This document shows, in pieces, positions 34,711 to 45,008 of a stretch of 64,000 nt of DNA (position 1 is the first letter of the stretch; each line of letters opens with the position of its first letter). Position numbers and translations under genes: made by a program. The stretch comes from Lentisphaerae bacterium ADurb.Bin242 (lineage in GTDB: Bacteria > Verrucomicrobiota > Lentisphaeria > Victivallales > UBA1829), in assembly GCA_002069785.1 (NCBI GenBank), contig MWCA01000002.1:1-64000 (forward strand), given 5' to 3'. Below the pieces are notes generated by a model. That model was not told the DNA's origin. It was given only the letters and a program-made list of their open reading frames with translations, and made no database searches.

Positions 34711-35735
34711 AAAGTGCATTGTATGAAGGAGCTCGGAAAATTGTCTGGCGCGATGTGGAAAAACCGCTCCCCGGCAAAGGGGAAGCGGTCATCGAAGTGA
34801 GGTACTGCGGAATTTGCGGGACGGATCTTCACATTTATCACGGGGATATGGATGCAAGACTTCACATTCCGCAAACCGTCGGGCATGAAATGAGCGGTGT
34901 GATCGATTCCGTGGGAACGGATGTTTCAGACTGGAAAAAAGGCGACCGGGTGACGGTGCGTCCGCTGGAAAGCTGCGGCGAATGCGCCACATGCCGCCGC
35001 GGATTCACGCATATCTGTGAAAAAATCCGTTTTCTCGGAATCGAAACGGACGGAGCCTTTGCCCAATATTGGAAAGTTCCGGCAAAACGGCTTCATCGTC
35101 TTCCGGAGGGAATGAATTGGAGGCTCGGGGCTCTCATTGAACCGTTGGCCGTGGCATGTCATGACGTGCGGCGCGGAGAAGTCTGCCGGGGAGACTTTGC
35201 GGTCGTCAGCGGCGGCGGTCCGATCGGAATGCTTGTCGCGCTCTGCGCCCGGCAGAACGGCGCCCGCGTCGTCATTTCGGAAATCAATGCTTTCCGGCGC
35301 GCGTTCGCTGAAAAACTCGGATTTGAAACCATCGACCCGCTTCATTGCGAGCTCGAAAAAGAAGTCAAACTGAAAAATTCCGGAAACGGCGCCGATGTGG
35401 TGTTCGAGGTAAGCGGTTCCGCTCCGGGGGCGCTTGCCATGACCGCGTTGGCGCGGCCGCGCGGACGGATTGTGATGGTCGCCATTTATCCAAAACCGAC
35501 GCCGGTCGATCTGCACAAATTCTTCTGGAAGGAACTGACCTTGCTCGGGGCCCGCGTGTATGAGCGGGAGGATTTTGAAAAGGCCATTGCCCTGGCCGCC
35601 TCCGGAACCCTGCCTCTGGAGAAAATGATTACGAAAGTCTTTCCGCTGGAAAAGCTGGGGGAGGCATTCCAGTATATGGAACAGGAAAAATCCGCCATGA
35701 AAATTCTGATTCAATGCAACGGAGGTGAAAAATGA
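34707..35735 (+). CDS. Zinc-containing sorbitol/threonine-type dehydrogenase
   Basis: A 342-residue medium-chain dehydrogenase. YCGICGTDLHIYHGD holds the catalytic-zinc cysteine, TVGHEMSGVIDSVGTDV the zinc histidine/glutamate, and CGECATCRRGFTHIC the four cysteines of the structural zinc lobe. The Rossmann domain has FAVVSGGGPIGMLVALCARQ. It overlaps both neighbours by four bases (ATGA), so it is translated together with the GH42-like enzyme and the following short-chain dehydrogenase. It probably oxidises a hexuronate or polyol from the degraded glycan. Confidence 0.9.
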   Translation: MKSALYEGARKIVWRDVEKPLPGKGEAVIEVRYCGICGTDLHIYHGDMDARLHIPQTVGHEMSGVIDSVGTDVSDWKKGDRVTVRPLESCGECATCRRGFTHICEKIRFLGIETDGAFAQYWKVPAKRLHRLPEGMNWRLGALIEPLAVACHDVRRGEVCRGDFAVVSGGGPIGMLVALCARQNGARVVISEINAFRRAFAEKLGFETIDPLHCELEKEVKLKNSGNGADVVFEVSGSAPGALAMTALARPRGRIVMVAIYPKPTPVDLHKFFWKELTLLGARVYEREDFEKAIALAASGTLPLEKMITKVFPLEKLGEAFQYMEQEKSAMKILIQCNGGEK

Positions 35736-36496
35736 TCCTGGATCAATTCAAATTGACAGGGAAAACGGCGATGGTGACCGGATGCCGCCGCGGCATCGGA
35801 CGCGGGATCGCGGTCGGACTGGCCGAAGCCGGCGCCGACATTATCGGCATCAGCGCCACCCTGGAGGACAAAAGTGAAGTTCAGAACGAAGTCGAGTCGC
35901 TCGGACGTTCTTTCCACGGGTATCGCTGTGACTTTTCCGACCGTGCCGCCCTTTATTCACTGATCGCGGAAGTCAAACGGAACCATCCGAAAATCGATAT
36001 CCTGTTCAATAACGCCGGAACCATTCTCCGGAAGCCCGCCGCGGAACATCCCGATGAATCCTGGGACAAGGTGGTTGAAACCAATCTTTCCGCGCAATTC
36101 ATTCTGACGCGCGAGTTCGGGCGGGATATGCTGGCCCGGAAACAGGGAAAGATTGTCTTCACCTGTTCCCTCCTGAGTTTTCAGGGGGGAATCAATGTCC
36201 CCTCCTACGCGGCCAGCAAGGCCGGAGTGAAAGAACTGGTGATGGCGTTTGCCAATGAATGGGCGTCCTCCGGGGTGTGCGTGAACGGGATCGCCCCCGG
36301 ATATATTGCCACGGACAACACGAAGGCTCTGCGCGAAAACCCCGAACGGTCCCGGCAGATTCTCGAACGGATTCCCGCCGGACGCTGGGGAACTCCGGAA
36401 GATTTCAAAGGCATCGCGATTTTCCTTGCCTCCGGAGCTTCGGATTACATTCACGGATCAATCATTATGGCCGATGGCGGCTGGATGGGACGCTGA
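35732..36496 (+). CDS. Short-chain dehydrogenase, KduD-like
   Basis: A 254-residue short-chain dehydrogenase/reductase. Motifs: TGCRRGIGRGIAVGLAEAGA (nucleotide binding, T-G-x3-G-x-G), NNAGTILRKPA, the catalytic serine in FTCSLLSFQGG and the Y-x3-K pair in VPSYAASKAGVKELVMAFA. The arrangement and the ILRKPA stretch resemble 2-deoxy-D-gluconate 3-dehydrogenase (KduD), which reduces a keto-deoxyuronate from pectin- or glycosaminoglycan-type breakdown. GGAGGTG lies before the ATG, within the end of the previous gene. Substrate assignment is by similarity only. Confidence 0.85.
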   Translation: MILDQFKLTGKTAMVTGCRRGIGRGIAVGLAEAGADIIGISATLEDKSEVQNEVESLGRSFHGYRCDFSDRAALYSLIAEVKRNHPKIDILFNNAGTILRKPAAEHPDESWDKVVETNLSAQFILTREFGRDMLARKQGKIVFTCSLLSFQGGINVPSYAASKAGVKELVMAFANEWASSGVCVNGIAPGYIATDNTKALRENPERSRQILERIPAGRWGTPEDFKGIAIFLASGASDYIHGSIIMADGGWMGR

Positions 36497-36497
36497 A

Positions 36498-37727
36498 ATG
36501 ATTTACAATACCATTGCGAAACAGGCGGACGCCGCGTGGAAGTGTTCCTGGGACAAGTTTTTCTGTGAGAAAACCAGTCTGTTTTACGATTATCTCACGA
36601 GCGCAGACCTTTTGGAGCGGCATGTTCATCTTCCGAAGCCGGAAGAAATCGCCGCGGACCGGCCGAACCGCACCAGCTGGAACTCCGGCATGGAGGATTC
36701 CAGTATCAACGCGGGCATCATGATGGAAGGTGTCGTGAACCGTTTTGCCGTGACCGGAGAGGAAGCCATGCGCGACTGCGCCGCCAGGATTTTCAAAGGA
36801 ATGGTGAACTGCGCGACGGTTCACGGCGTGCACGGCTTCATTGCCCGTTCCATTTCGCCGTTCGACTGCCGGAGTGTCTACCGCGAAAGTTCCCGGGATC
36901 AATATACGCACTATGTTCAGGGGTTGTTCAAGTTTTACAACAGTCCCCTGTCCGGAGAAAAGGAACGGAAAACCATCCGCGGGATTCTTTCCTGGATTTG
37001 CGATTTCATGACCGCGCATGTGAAGGAGGAGTCCGACTGGTCTTTTCCGGCACTTGACATGCAGAAGCCGTGCAGCGTATGCAAGGTGTGGAAACGCAAC
37101 TCCTGGGCCGACGCCCGGCTGCCGATGTTTTACGCGGCCGCATGGAGTGTCACCGGGAGAAAAGAATACTATGAGAAATTCCGGGAATATGCTCACGAGG
37201 CCGCGGACATTACCCTGCGGATGCCTCCCGTGACAATCGAGGGATTTCTTCAGTACCAGATCCAGTGTTCTCTCGAACTCATCCGGGATGTCGCGGTCGG
37301 GGATGACGTCCTTCGGGAAAAATGTGCCCGCTCCATGCGCATGATTGCGGAACTCGGTGTATTTTATGCGTGGGAAACCCGTCATCATGAAAAGAAGACC
37401 GATTTTTCCATTCTGTTCAGCGACTGGCGCAAGGCGGAGTCCTTCTACGGAAAAGAGCCTTACCGCATTCCGCTTTTCCGTCCGGAAATGAAAGACGCCT
37501 TTGAAAAACTGCGGAATTCGTTCCAGACGGCGATCGTTCAATTCATGGCGCCGGGGTGGCGGTTCAGCGAATTCCAGAAAATCCTGCTGTTTTCCAGGAT
37601 GCGCGAAATCGATTTCGAGAATTGCAATAATTCCGGTGTCCTGTATCCCGCTTGCGCCTTCTGGAAGGGACGCGCCTGCGGAATGATTGCTCAAAAGGAA
37701 GCGGATGAACCCTTCCCAACTGAATGA
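36498..37727 (+). CDS. Probable helical-barrel sugar-processing protein, function unknown
   Basis: A 409-residue protein with no signal peptide and many amphipathic helices with conserved-looking tryptophans and tyrosines (NRTSWNSGMEDSSINAGIMM, then DARLPMFYAAAWSVTGRKEY). The pattern suggests an alpha/alpha barrel such as those of unsaturated glucuronyl hydrolases (GH88/GH105) or related families, but I cannot assign catalytic residues. The ATG at 36498 begins one base after the stop of the KduD-like gene; a longer upstream frame overlapping that gene is rejected. Its stop overlaps the region of the next gene's start. The uronate-type context supports a glycan role. Confidence 0.7.
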   Translation: MIYNTIAKQADAAWKCSWDKFFCEKTSLFYDYLTSADLLERHVHLPKPEEIAADRPNRTSWNSGMEDSSINAGIMMEGVVNRFAVTGEEAMRDCAARIFKGMVNCATVHGVHGFIARSISPFDCRSVYRESSRDQYTHYVQGLFKFYNSPLSGEKERKTIRGILSWICDFMTAHVKEESDWSFPALDMQKPCSVCKVWKRNSWADARLPMFYAAAWSVTGRKEYYEKFREYAHEAADITLRMPPVTIEGFLQYQIQCSLELIRDVAVGDDVLREKCARSMRMIAELGVFYAWETRHHEKKTDFSILFSDWRKAESFYGKEPYRIPLFRPEMKDAFEKLRNSFQTAIVQFMAPGWRFSEFQKILLFSRMREIDFENCNNSGVLYPACAFWKGRACGMIAQKEADEPFPTE

Positions 37728-37735
37728 GGTCTTTC

Positions 37736-40700
37736 ATGCGAAGAATCATCGTTTTTTTTCTGTGCTTTTTCGGGTTGACCGCACCCGGCGAAACCGTTTT
37801 GTACGAATATTCTTTTCAAAACGGACCGGAAAACTGGCAGTCTTCCGGCAATGCGTCCTGGAGCCCGGAGGCGCGAAGACCCGGAAAGAACGGTTCGCTC
37901 GTCCTCCGTTTTGAACAGGAAAAGGATTCTCTTCCCGCCTGGCGCTCCCCCGTTTTGAAACTGGACGGACGGGCGGTGAAAATCGGGTTCTGGGCCGCGG
38001 ACAATTATCTCCGCCAGCAGGATTATTCGTATTCGGCGGGGATTTCGGTCAAACGCTGCAATGCAGACGGGGTTCCCGAAACGGAACTCGCAAAAGTCTA
38101 TACGGAATGGGACAATTCGCTGGTCAGTCCCTACATGTGGGGAATGCGCACTCGGGAAAATGCCGTTTGGAAATATTACGAGATGGAAATCGGTCCCGGA
38201 AATCCGTTCATCCGACTTTTTTTCGATTTCCGGGCGCCGCTTGTGCGGGGACGCTGTCTTCTGACCGATGTCCGTGTGACAGAGAGCACGAAAAAATCCA
38301 TTCCTCTCCCGGAACAAAGGAACAGCGGGCAGAAAACCCGGCTTCTGCTGAGTTCTCCGGCTTCCGGCGGACTCTTCTTCCAGGGCGATTCCCTGCGTTT
38401 CGATGCCTTCCTTTACCAGCCTTCCGCAGAGAAAATAAACTTGCCTAAAAAAACATACTTCCATGTCGAAGTTTGCGATTTTGAACGGAATCCACTCGCA
38501 GAAATGAGGGTGGATGCCCGTGAGTTCACCCAAATCCGGGATGGGGAGTTTTACAAATCCGAAATCGCCCGGAAACAAAAAATCACACCGGAAAATCATG
38601 CGGTCAAGCGGTTCATCCTTGACGATCCCGCCGCGAAACAGCCGGGAATTCTTTTTCTGTTGAAGGCGGAACTTGTTTCCGATAAAAAAGTGCTTGCATC
38701 CGATACGATTCTTTACGGAGTGGTCGAACCCCTTCCTGCTGTGAAAAATCCCGAAAAAAGTTTCTTTTTCACCCGCGATCAGGGCGTTCCGTATTACGAC
38801 AGTCTTTCCACCGGCGGAAAAAGCGCTGCCGGTCAGGAGTTCGTCCGGAAAATGCGTTCCACCCGCATAGCCACCCTGGACAACGCCTACAACTGGAGTA
38901 AACTCCAGAAAAAATGGCCCGGTCCCATCCTCATTCCGGAACTTCTTCCGGAAATCCCCAAAAACCTCTATATGCCGAACATCGAGCAGGTCCGTGTGGC
39001 CCGCATGATTCCGGAAGGGGCATCGATTCCGGAAAAAAATCCGGTGTTTTATGCCGGCCGCAAAGGAATGCTTCAATTCGACTACCATGCGGAAGCCTAT
39101 GCGGATTTCATTGTCGAATACGTGAAACGGAACCATCGCGCCATCACGCATGTGATTCCCTCCGGACTGGAACGTCCTTTCTCGCATCGGGTGCCGATCC
39201 TGCAGAAGAAAGTATATGAGGAACTGAAAAAATTCGATCCGTCCATTCAAATCGGTTTTACCATCAATTTCATCCGTCTTGACGATTTCCGGAAACATGA
39301 ACTTTTCCGTTACACGGACTTCCTGAACGTTCATATGTATGGCTCTTCCCTCGGATTTCCGTTTGACGACAAAGTCGATCCGTATAAAAATTTTTATAAG
39401 ACCGTCCTAAAAAAGAAAGTTCCGCCGTTTACCCTGACGGAAGGCGCCATGCGCCCGCCTCCGGGATATCTCAACTATGCGTCGGGAACCGTCCGGGGAA
39501 TCTGGAGTCTGCTGGAAAACGGCTTTACCGGAATCTATTACTATCATCAGCGCAACCGGACGGCGCTGGAGAATCCGGACATCACGGATTCCGTCACCTC
39601 GGATCCGACAAGCCCGGGTTATGACAATTATCGTTTCGTGCAGCTGGCGGACCGTCCGGTTTTTGCTCCCGAAATCGTCATGAAACCGGGTTCCCTGTCC
39701 AAACGCTGGAGACCCGGAGACGGTTCCGGCGGGGGGTGTTCCATCATGCCCACGCCCGCCGCCATGGCGTATTACAACCTGATTCATGATTTTGACTATC
39801 TTCCCTTCCAACGCATGAGACTCCGGGGCGGATGCAAAATCTATTCCTTCGGAGACCAGGCAAAAAATATCTGCGGAATTGAACCTCTGGAAGGAGCTCC
39901 CGAGCAGCTTCTGCTGGTGAAAAGCGCTTCGCCTTATGTATTCCGGGATCTTCTTGGACGCACTACCCGGATGGTTCCGGTCGGGAATCTCTCCGTGATT
40001 CAGCCCGGAAAATATCCCTGCACGCTGATTTTCGATTCGTCCGGGGATGTCCCGGAATTCACGGCGCTTTCCCGCGGATTTCTCTCGTTGCCCGCCGCCT
40101 CACCCGGATCAGAGCTTCCCTGTCGCCTCGAACCGCCGTTCAGCGCTTCGGGACTGACCTTCGGGATTCAGCTTTCCGGTCCGGAAAAAATACGGGGAGT
40201 TCTGAAGGGAAATGAAACCGGATTTTCAGGAACAATTCCGCTGCCGGCGGACTTGAAGCCGGGGAAACGTCCGGTGCGGGCGTTTCTGCGGAAAGGAGAT
40301 GCTGTCTGCGGTATTTACCATACGGAACTGAATGTGCCGGATTCTTTGGAAATCACGCTGGAAAAATGTGTGAAAACAGCCGGAAAAGAAGCCGGTTTCG
40401 CCGTTCAAATTACGAATTCCTCCGCGCGGCAAGCCGACGGAACCATTTGTTTCGAAGACCGCTGGTTTTCCCGGTCTCCGTCTCCGGCCATCACCAAAAG
40501 AAAGTTCTCTGTTCCGCCTCACGAAACGAAGCAGGTTTTTTTCCAGGTCCCGGATGAAATGATCCGCATGAACTTCAATGAGGTGATTGCTTTGGATGTC
40601 TTGCTGTCCGGCGGCGAAAAACGCACGATCCGCGGAAGAATTCATTTCCGCGCTTCCCCCTATGTGGAAAAGCCTCCGGTCATCGACGGCGATCTCAGTG

Positions 40701-41302
40701 ACTGGAACCTCTCCGGACTGTATCCCGTCCCGCTCGAAAGAGTCCGCATGACGGATGTCGATCTTCCTGTGCCGGAAAACAGGAACAGTCCGGGGAAATT
40801 TTACAGTGTCTGGCATGGAGACACCGTATATTTTGCAGTCGTGGTGGAAGATGCGACGCCTCAATCGCGTTCCATGGATTTGAATCTCTGGATGGACGAC
40901 AACCTTCTCATTGGAATTTACCCATGGATTACCCGCACCGGCGAAAAACTTCATGCCGGTTATTATCGCGAGCACATCGGACTCCACAAAGACGGCACTA
41001 CGGGAAAATACCGCGCCGGCAACTATATTCCTTCCGGCGGGGAAAAAGACATGAAAAATGTCCGGGCTGTCGTGAAGAAAACCTCTTCCGGGTATATTTA
41101 CGAAATAGCTTATCCCGTCTCCTCTTTATTCCCCTTGAAGCTCGAACCCGGCGGAGGTTTCCGGCTTTCCCTGACCAATTTCGATGCGCGCGATTTCCGG
41201 AATGTTCCGTATTTTTACGGAGAACTTTCCTATTTCGGCGGCGCGGCGGTCAATTATCATACGAATCCTGAACTGTGGTTTGAATTTCTGTTTGTAAAAT
41301 AA
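37736..41302 (+). CDS. Giant secreted hydrolase-like protein with CBM9-like C-terminus
   Basis: An 1188-residue exported protein. MRRIIVFFLCFFGLTAPGE is the signal peptide; the ATG at 37736 has GAGGT five bases ahead, so it is preferred to an in-frame ATG at 37724. Residues about 20-185 resemble a galactose-binding-like jelly roll. Residues about 340-700 look like a TIM barrel (HVIPSGLERPFSHRVPILQK; FLNVHMYGSSLGFPFDD; PFTLTEGAMRPPPGYL with a candidate glutamate). Residues about 990-1188 are CBM9-like (PPVIDGDLSDWNLSGLYPV at its start). It belongs to the LacI operon at 30670 and is followed at 15 bases by another giant hydrolase. Substrate unknown. Confidence 0.82.
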   Translation: MRRIIVFFLCFFGLTAPGETVLYEYSFQNGPENWQSSGNASWSPEARRPGKNGSLVLRFEQEKDSLPAWRSPVLKLDGRAVKIGFWAADNYLRQQDYSYSAGISVKRCNADGVPETELAKVYTEWDNSLVSPYMWGMRTRENAVWKYYEMEIGPGNPFIRLFFDFRAPLVRGRCLLTDVRVTESTKKSIPLPEQRNSGQKTRLLLSSPASGGLFFQGDSLRFDAFLYQPSAEKINLPKKTYFHVEVCDFERNPLAEMRVDAREFTQIRDGEFYKSEIARKQKITPENHAVKRFILDDPAAKQPGILFLLKAELVSDKKVLASDTILYGVVEPLPAVKNPEKSFFFTRDQGVPYYDSLSTGGKSAAGQEFVRKMRSTRIATLDNAYNWSKLQKKWPGPILIPELLPEIPKNLYMPNIEQVRVARMIPEGASIPEKNPVFYAGRKGMLQFDYHAEAYADFIVEYVKRNHRAITHVIPSGLERPFSHRVPILQKKVYEELKKFDPSIQIGFTINFIRLDDFRKHELFRYTDFLNVHMYGSSLGFPFDDKVDPYKNFYKTVLKKKVPPFTLTEGAMRPPPGYLNYASGTVRGIWSLLENGFTGIYYYHQRNRTALENPDITDSVTSDPTSPGYDNYRFVQLADRPVFAPEIVMKPGSLSKRWRPGDGSGGGCSIMPTPAAMAYYNLIHDFDYLPFQRMRLRGGCKIYSFGDQAKNICGIEPLEGAPEQLLLVKSASPYVFRDLLGRTTRMVPVGNLSVIQPGKYPCTLIFDSSGDVPEFTALSRGFLSLPAASPGSELPCRLEPPFSASGLTFGIQLSGPEKIRGVLKGNETGFSGTIPLPADLKPGKRPVRAFLRKGDAVCGIYHTELNVPDSLEITLEKCVKTAGKEAGFAVQITNSSARQADGTICFEDRWFSRSPSPAITKRKFSVPPHETKQVFFQVPDEMIRMNFNEVIALDVLLSGGEKRTIRGRIHFRASPYVEKPPVIDGDLSDWNLSGLYPVPLERVRMTDVDLPVPENRNSPGKFYSVWHGDTVYFAVVVEDATPQSRSMDLNLWMDDNLLIGIYPWITRTGEKLHAGYYREHIGLHKDGTTGKYRAGNYIPSGGEKDMKNVRAVVKKTSSGYIYEIAYPVSSLFPLKLEPGGGFRLSLTNFDARDFRNVPYFYGELSYFGGAAVNYHTNPELWFEFLFVK

Positions 41303-41316
41303 AGGAACCATCCATC

Positions 41317-44300
41317 ATGCGTTTTCCGTTTGCCGTCATTCTTCCGCTTTCCGGAATTCTTTCCCTTGCGGCGGATTCCGGAAAGGAGCCGCTGCTGGCC
41401 GTCGACTTTGATTCGCCGATCCGGATCGGACAAACCCGGAAAGACAATCCTCTCCCCGAAAACGGATACCGGGAAGGACGTTTCGGAAAGGGATATTGTT
41501 TTGAACGGCCGGCCGTCAACTTTCTGCCTCGTCCGGTCGCTCTTCCCGAAAGCGCGAAGGGGTTCCGTCCCGGCGCCGGAAGCAGCCTTTCCATAGCGAA
41601 TGCCGCATTGTCTCTTCGGGGAGCTTCCTTTTCCATTCCGGAATTTGAAACCGATTTGAAACAGGAAACCGTTTTTCCCCGGACCGCGCTCACAATCAGC
41701 TGCGAAGTCAAAGGTCCCAGGGGAGCACAAGTCACCGTTTCTGTCCATTTTGCCCCTTGGAAAGCGACCGATGCACAGAAAGAGAAAATTCTGGCAGGCT
41801 CCCGAAAGAAGGAACCCTTTTCTCCGGACAGCGCCGGTTCGAAAACATACCGTCTCACCGGAGAATGGCAGCGGATTGCCGCTTTTGCGGAAACCGACGG
41901 ACGTTGCGCGGCAAACCGGACCGCCTCCGTCGAAATGATTCTTTCGGGAGCGGAAGAAGCCTCCTTCCGCCATTTCCAGGCAGAACAGACGATGCGTCAT
42001 CCATACCGCACCCATGCTCCGACTTCCTGGCTTCCCGGGAAAAATTCCCGGCCGGCGGGCAGCTCCGGCCTTTGTCTTACAGACCAGTTCCTTCAGCAGA
42101 ATTTCCCGATCAACGAAGGGACGGCGGCATTGTATGCTTTTCTCCCGGAAGAACCGGGATTCCCCCGGGCGAATTCTCCTTTTTTCGGGTTCGGACAAGG
42201 ATGGCGAAAACCGATGTGGCAATTCCGTCCCCGGCGCTTTGAAGCCGGTGCTTCCGGTGCGGTCAGCCTTAAAAAAGAACTGCCTTCGAACCGCTGGATT
42301 CACCTTGCGGTCACGTGGGACAAAAAGGAAAGCTGTATGTATGTGGATGGAAAGCTATGGGGTCAATCTTCCCGGCAAAACTGTTCTATGGAAGGACGGG
42401 AAAAATGTGTGTTCTCCATCGGGAAAACGCTTTGGCCCGAGGAAAGCGCCGATGCCGTGCTGGACGAATTTCTTCTTTTCGGACGCGTTCTTCCGCCGGA
42501 AGAAATCGCGCAGCTGGCATTTTCGAACAAACCGTTCATGCCGCCTGCCGGGGAATCTTTTCGGATCGCCCCCTTCTCGGTTCATCCGTTTTTCAGGGAT
42601 GATCCGAACGCCGGAATTCCGCTTGAAATCCATGCAGAGAACGAGGGAAAAATACGTGCGGAACTTGAATCATTTGAGCGTATCGCAAAAGAGTTTTCAT
42701 TAAAACAGGGGTGGAACCGGATTCATCTTCCTTTCCACCCGGACCGGCGCTCCCCCGGAAAAGGTTTGCTGCGGATCACCCTGTATGATGGAAACGGGAA
42801 AAATTTTTATACGTTTTCGGCTCCGTATGAAGTCCGCGGCGCTGTCCGCCGGGATCTCGTACGGATTTTGAGCTGGGGAGGCGACGGTGAAACGCCTTTG
42901 GAATACTTGCAGAAGCTCGGGATCAATGCGGTGAACACATCTCCGGGAAAATGGGAAGAAGAGGCCACGCGCCTCGGGATGCTGGTGAATTTTGATTTCC
43001 GCAATCATAAGGAGCTGCAGAAAAATAACTTCGATGTCTTGAAAACGCTCCAGGAAAGCCGGAATGAAATTCACCGGATGCGCGGCCGTTACAACTGGTA
43101 TGGAACCCTGCTCAACTCGGAGGCCTATGGCGCATGGGGGAATTTTTCCGAATGGAAAACAAAATATCCGGTTTTGCTCGATCATGCCCGAAAGTCTCTC
43201 GGATTCGATCCGCCGTTCGATCTTCTGAAACTCAATCCGATGTCCTGCCGCCGGGAAGATACCGAATTTGCAAAGGACGAAAGCGGAATCTATGAAAAAA
43301 CGGGGTGCGCATACCGTTTTCTGGACTGGTATGTGAATGAAGGGCACCCCGTCATTGCCCTGAACAATGCAAATGCAAAAACGGTCCGGGAAGCCGATCC
43401 GCAGAACCTTGTCTGGACCGAACCGGGATTTTCCGCCGGAATCTTTCGTCAGACCGACATGGGAGGCGCATGGGCCTATCTTGTCACGCTTCAGGAAGTG
43501 GCAGGGAAGCTGCGCCGCGAGTGGGGGCGTATTCGTTCAGCCGGCAGGAAATATTTTCAGCCGACCTTGACGATGTATTACTGGATCAACAGCAGGGAAA
43601 AGGCTGTTCTCGATGGAAAAAAATATTTTATGACACGATCCGTGGATGAACTCAAAGCCGATTGCTGGGCCGCGATCGGCATGGTTCCGATGCACGATCT
43701 TTGCTTTTTCAACGCGTATGCCTGGTATGACGCGGAAAATACCGGTCAAAAATTCCTCCCCGGCCAGGGAATGAGCGATGAATTCGGCCGTTTCATGAAA
43801 CAGGAGTTCTACCCATCGGCCCTTCTGCTGCGCGATACGGAGGAACCGCCCGCCCGCGTCGCCCTGTTTGTGCCGGAGGAGATTTCTTTCTATTCCGAAA
43901 AAAGCTGGGAGTATTACCGTACAATGTGCATGTGGGAACGAAACCTGTCGTTGTACAACATTCATTTTGACGTTGTTTACTCCGCGAGTTTGACGCAGCG
44001 GGCGCTGGAGGATTATTCGATCGTGATTCTGCCGATGGCTTCAAAAATTTCCCGCGAACTTCACGAAAGGCTCCTTGCGCTTGCGCCAAAGGCGCGGATC
44101 GTCGCAGACAACCATTGCAAACGGGAATATCCGGGCTTGCTCCGGCTGAATTATACGCACAATCCCGGACGGCCTTACGATCAGAAGACCTTCGAGAATA
44201 TTTTTCCATTCCTGAAAGAACTGGAAGTGTCCGGAACCGGACGGAGCTTCCGTGCGGAGGGCAAGTCGGGAAATGTCATGTATTTTGAAAGAATGTACAA

Positions 44301-44868
44301 GGGAGTCCGTTTCCTGCTGGTGGTCAATAATCATTGGACAACCGGATTCCTGAGCCGCTGTGCCGCAGATCAATCCCCGCGCGGATTCGAATACCGTCCG
44401 TACGGCGTCTCCCAACCGGCTGTTCTGACTGTTTCCGAAGCGGCGGAAACTGTGATCTATGACTTTTCCACCGGACGGAAAGTCCCGTTCCGGAAGGAAG
44501 GGAACCATGCCATATTTGAAACAGTGCTCGCTCCCGGCGGAGGAAAACTTTTCTGCGTTTATCCGTCGGCTCTTTCCCGTCTGGAAATGACCATACCGAA
44601 GGATATCCGCCGGGGAGAAACTGCGGCATTCCGGTGCGTTCTGACGGATGGAACCGGGAAAAATGCGCCGGGACGGCAGATTTTCCGGGTCGAGGTCACC
44701 GACGCCGACGGCCGGCAGACCGATGACGGCGGCTGGCATGTCATGGAAGACGGCATTCTTTCCGTTCCGGTCCGAATCGGATCGGACGCCCCATGCGGCA
44801 CCTGGAAAATCACGGTCTCGGAACACACGTCGGCATTGACAAGCACTCATTCGTTCTCCGTCCGCTGA
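41317..44868 (+). CDS. Giant secreted GH42-like hydrolase with LamG-like domain
   Basis: An 1183-residue exported protein. MRFPFAVILPLSGILSLAA is the signal peptide. Residues about 225-410 resemble a LamG/concanavalin sandwich (WIHLAVTWDKKESCMYVDGK). A barrel region follows at about 510-840 (FDLLKLNPMSCRREDTEFAK; LVWTEPGFSAGIF with a candidate glutamate). Residues about 845-960 resemble the amidotransferase-like domain of GH42 enzymes (YSIVILPMASKISRELHERL). AAAGGA lies before the ATG. It is the last gene of the LacI operon that starts at 30670. The secreted enzyme probably attacks the polymer while the GH42-like protein at 32701 acts inside the cell. Confidence 0.82.
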   Translation: MRFPFAVILPLSGILSLAADSGKEPLLAVDFDSPIRIGQTRKDNPLPENGYREGRFGKGYCFERPAVNFLPRPVALPESAKGFRPGAGSSLSIANAALSLRGASFSIPEFETDLKQETVFPRTALTISCEVKGPRGAQVTVSVHFAPWKATDAQKEKILAGSRKKEPFSPDSAGSKTYRLTGEWQRIAAFAETDGRCAANRTASVEMILSGAEEASFRHFQAEQTMRHPYRTHAPTSWLPGKNSRPAGSSGLCLTDQFLQQNFPINEGTAALYAFLPEEPGFPRANSPFFGFGQGWRKPMWQFRPRRFEAGASGAVSLKKELPSNRWIHLAVTWDKKESCMYVDGKLWGQSSRQNCSMEGREKCVFSIGKTLWPEESADAVLDEFLLFGRVLPPEEIAQLAFSNKPFMPPAGESFRIAPFSVHPFFRDDPNAGIPLEIHAENEGKIRAELESFERIAKEFSLKQGWNRIHLPFHPDRRSPGKGLLRITLYDGNGKNFYTFSAPYEVRGAVRRDLVRILSWGGDGETPLEYLQKLGINAVNTSPGKWEEEATRLGMLVNFDFRNHKELQKNNFDVLKTLQESRNEIHRMRGRYNWYGTLLNSEAYGAWGNFSEWKTKYPVLLDHARKSLGFDPPFDLLKLNPMSCRREDTEFAKDESGIYEKTGCAYRFLDWYVNEGHPVIALNNANAKTVREADPQNLVWTEPGFSAGIFRQTDMGGAWAYLVTLQEVAGKLRREWGRIRSAGRKYFQPTLTMYYWINSREKAVLDGKKYFMTRSVDELKADCWAAIGMVPMHDLCFFNAYAWYDAENTGQKFLPGQGMSDEFGRFMKQEFYPSALLLRDTEEPPARVALFVPEEISFYSEKSWEYYRTMCMWERNLSLYNIHFDVVYSASLTQRALEDYSIVILPMASKISRELHERLLALAPKARIVADNHCKREYPGLLRLNYTHNPGRPYDQKTFENIFPFLKELEVSGTGRSFRAEGKSGNVMYFERMYKGVRFLLVVNNHWTTGFLSRCAADQSPRGFEYRPYGVSQPAVLTVSEAAETVIYDFSTGRKVPFRKEGNHAIFETVLAPGGGKLFCVYPSALSRLEMTIPKDIRRGETAAFRCVLTDGTGKNAPGRQIFRVEVTDADGRQTDDGGWHVMEDGILSVPVRIGSDAPCGTWKITVSEHTSALTSTHSFSVR

Positions 44869-45008
44869 AAAGATGGAATGTTCCCCGGTCGATCCCCATT
44901 GCATTCCCGACCCGTCTTTTTTTGCGTCGGTGCGGAAAGGGCGTTCCCGGCATATTTTTACCGGAAGCATAGTTTCAAATTCTCTATTTCATACCTAAAA
45001 TATAGTGT

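Noticed and set aside
37691-39334. 547-codon minus-strand frame
   Set aside because: Antisense to the signal-peptide hydrolase at 37736; no ribosome binding site or family motif.
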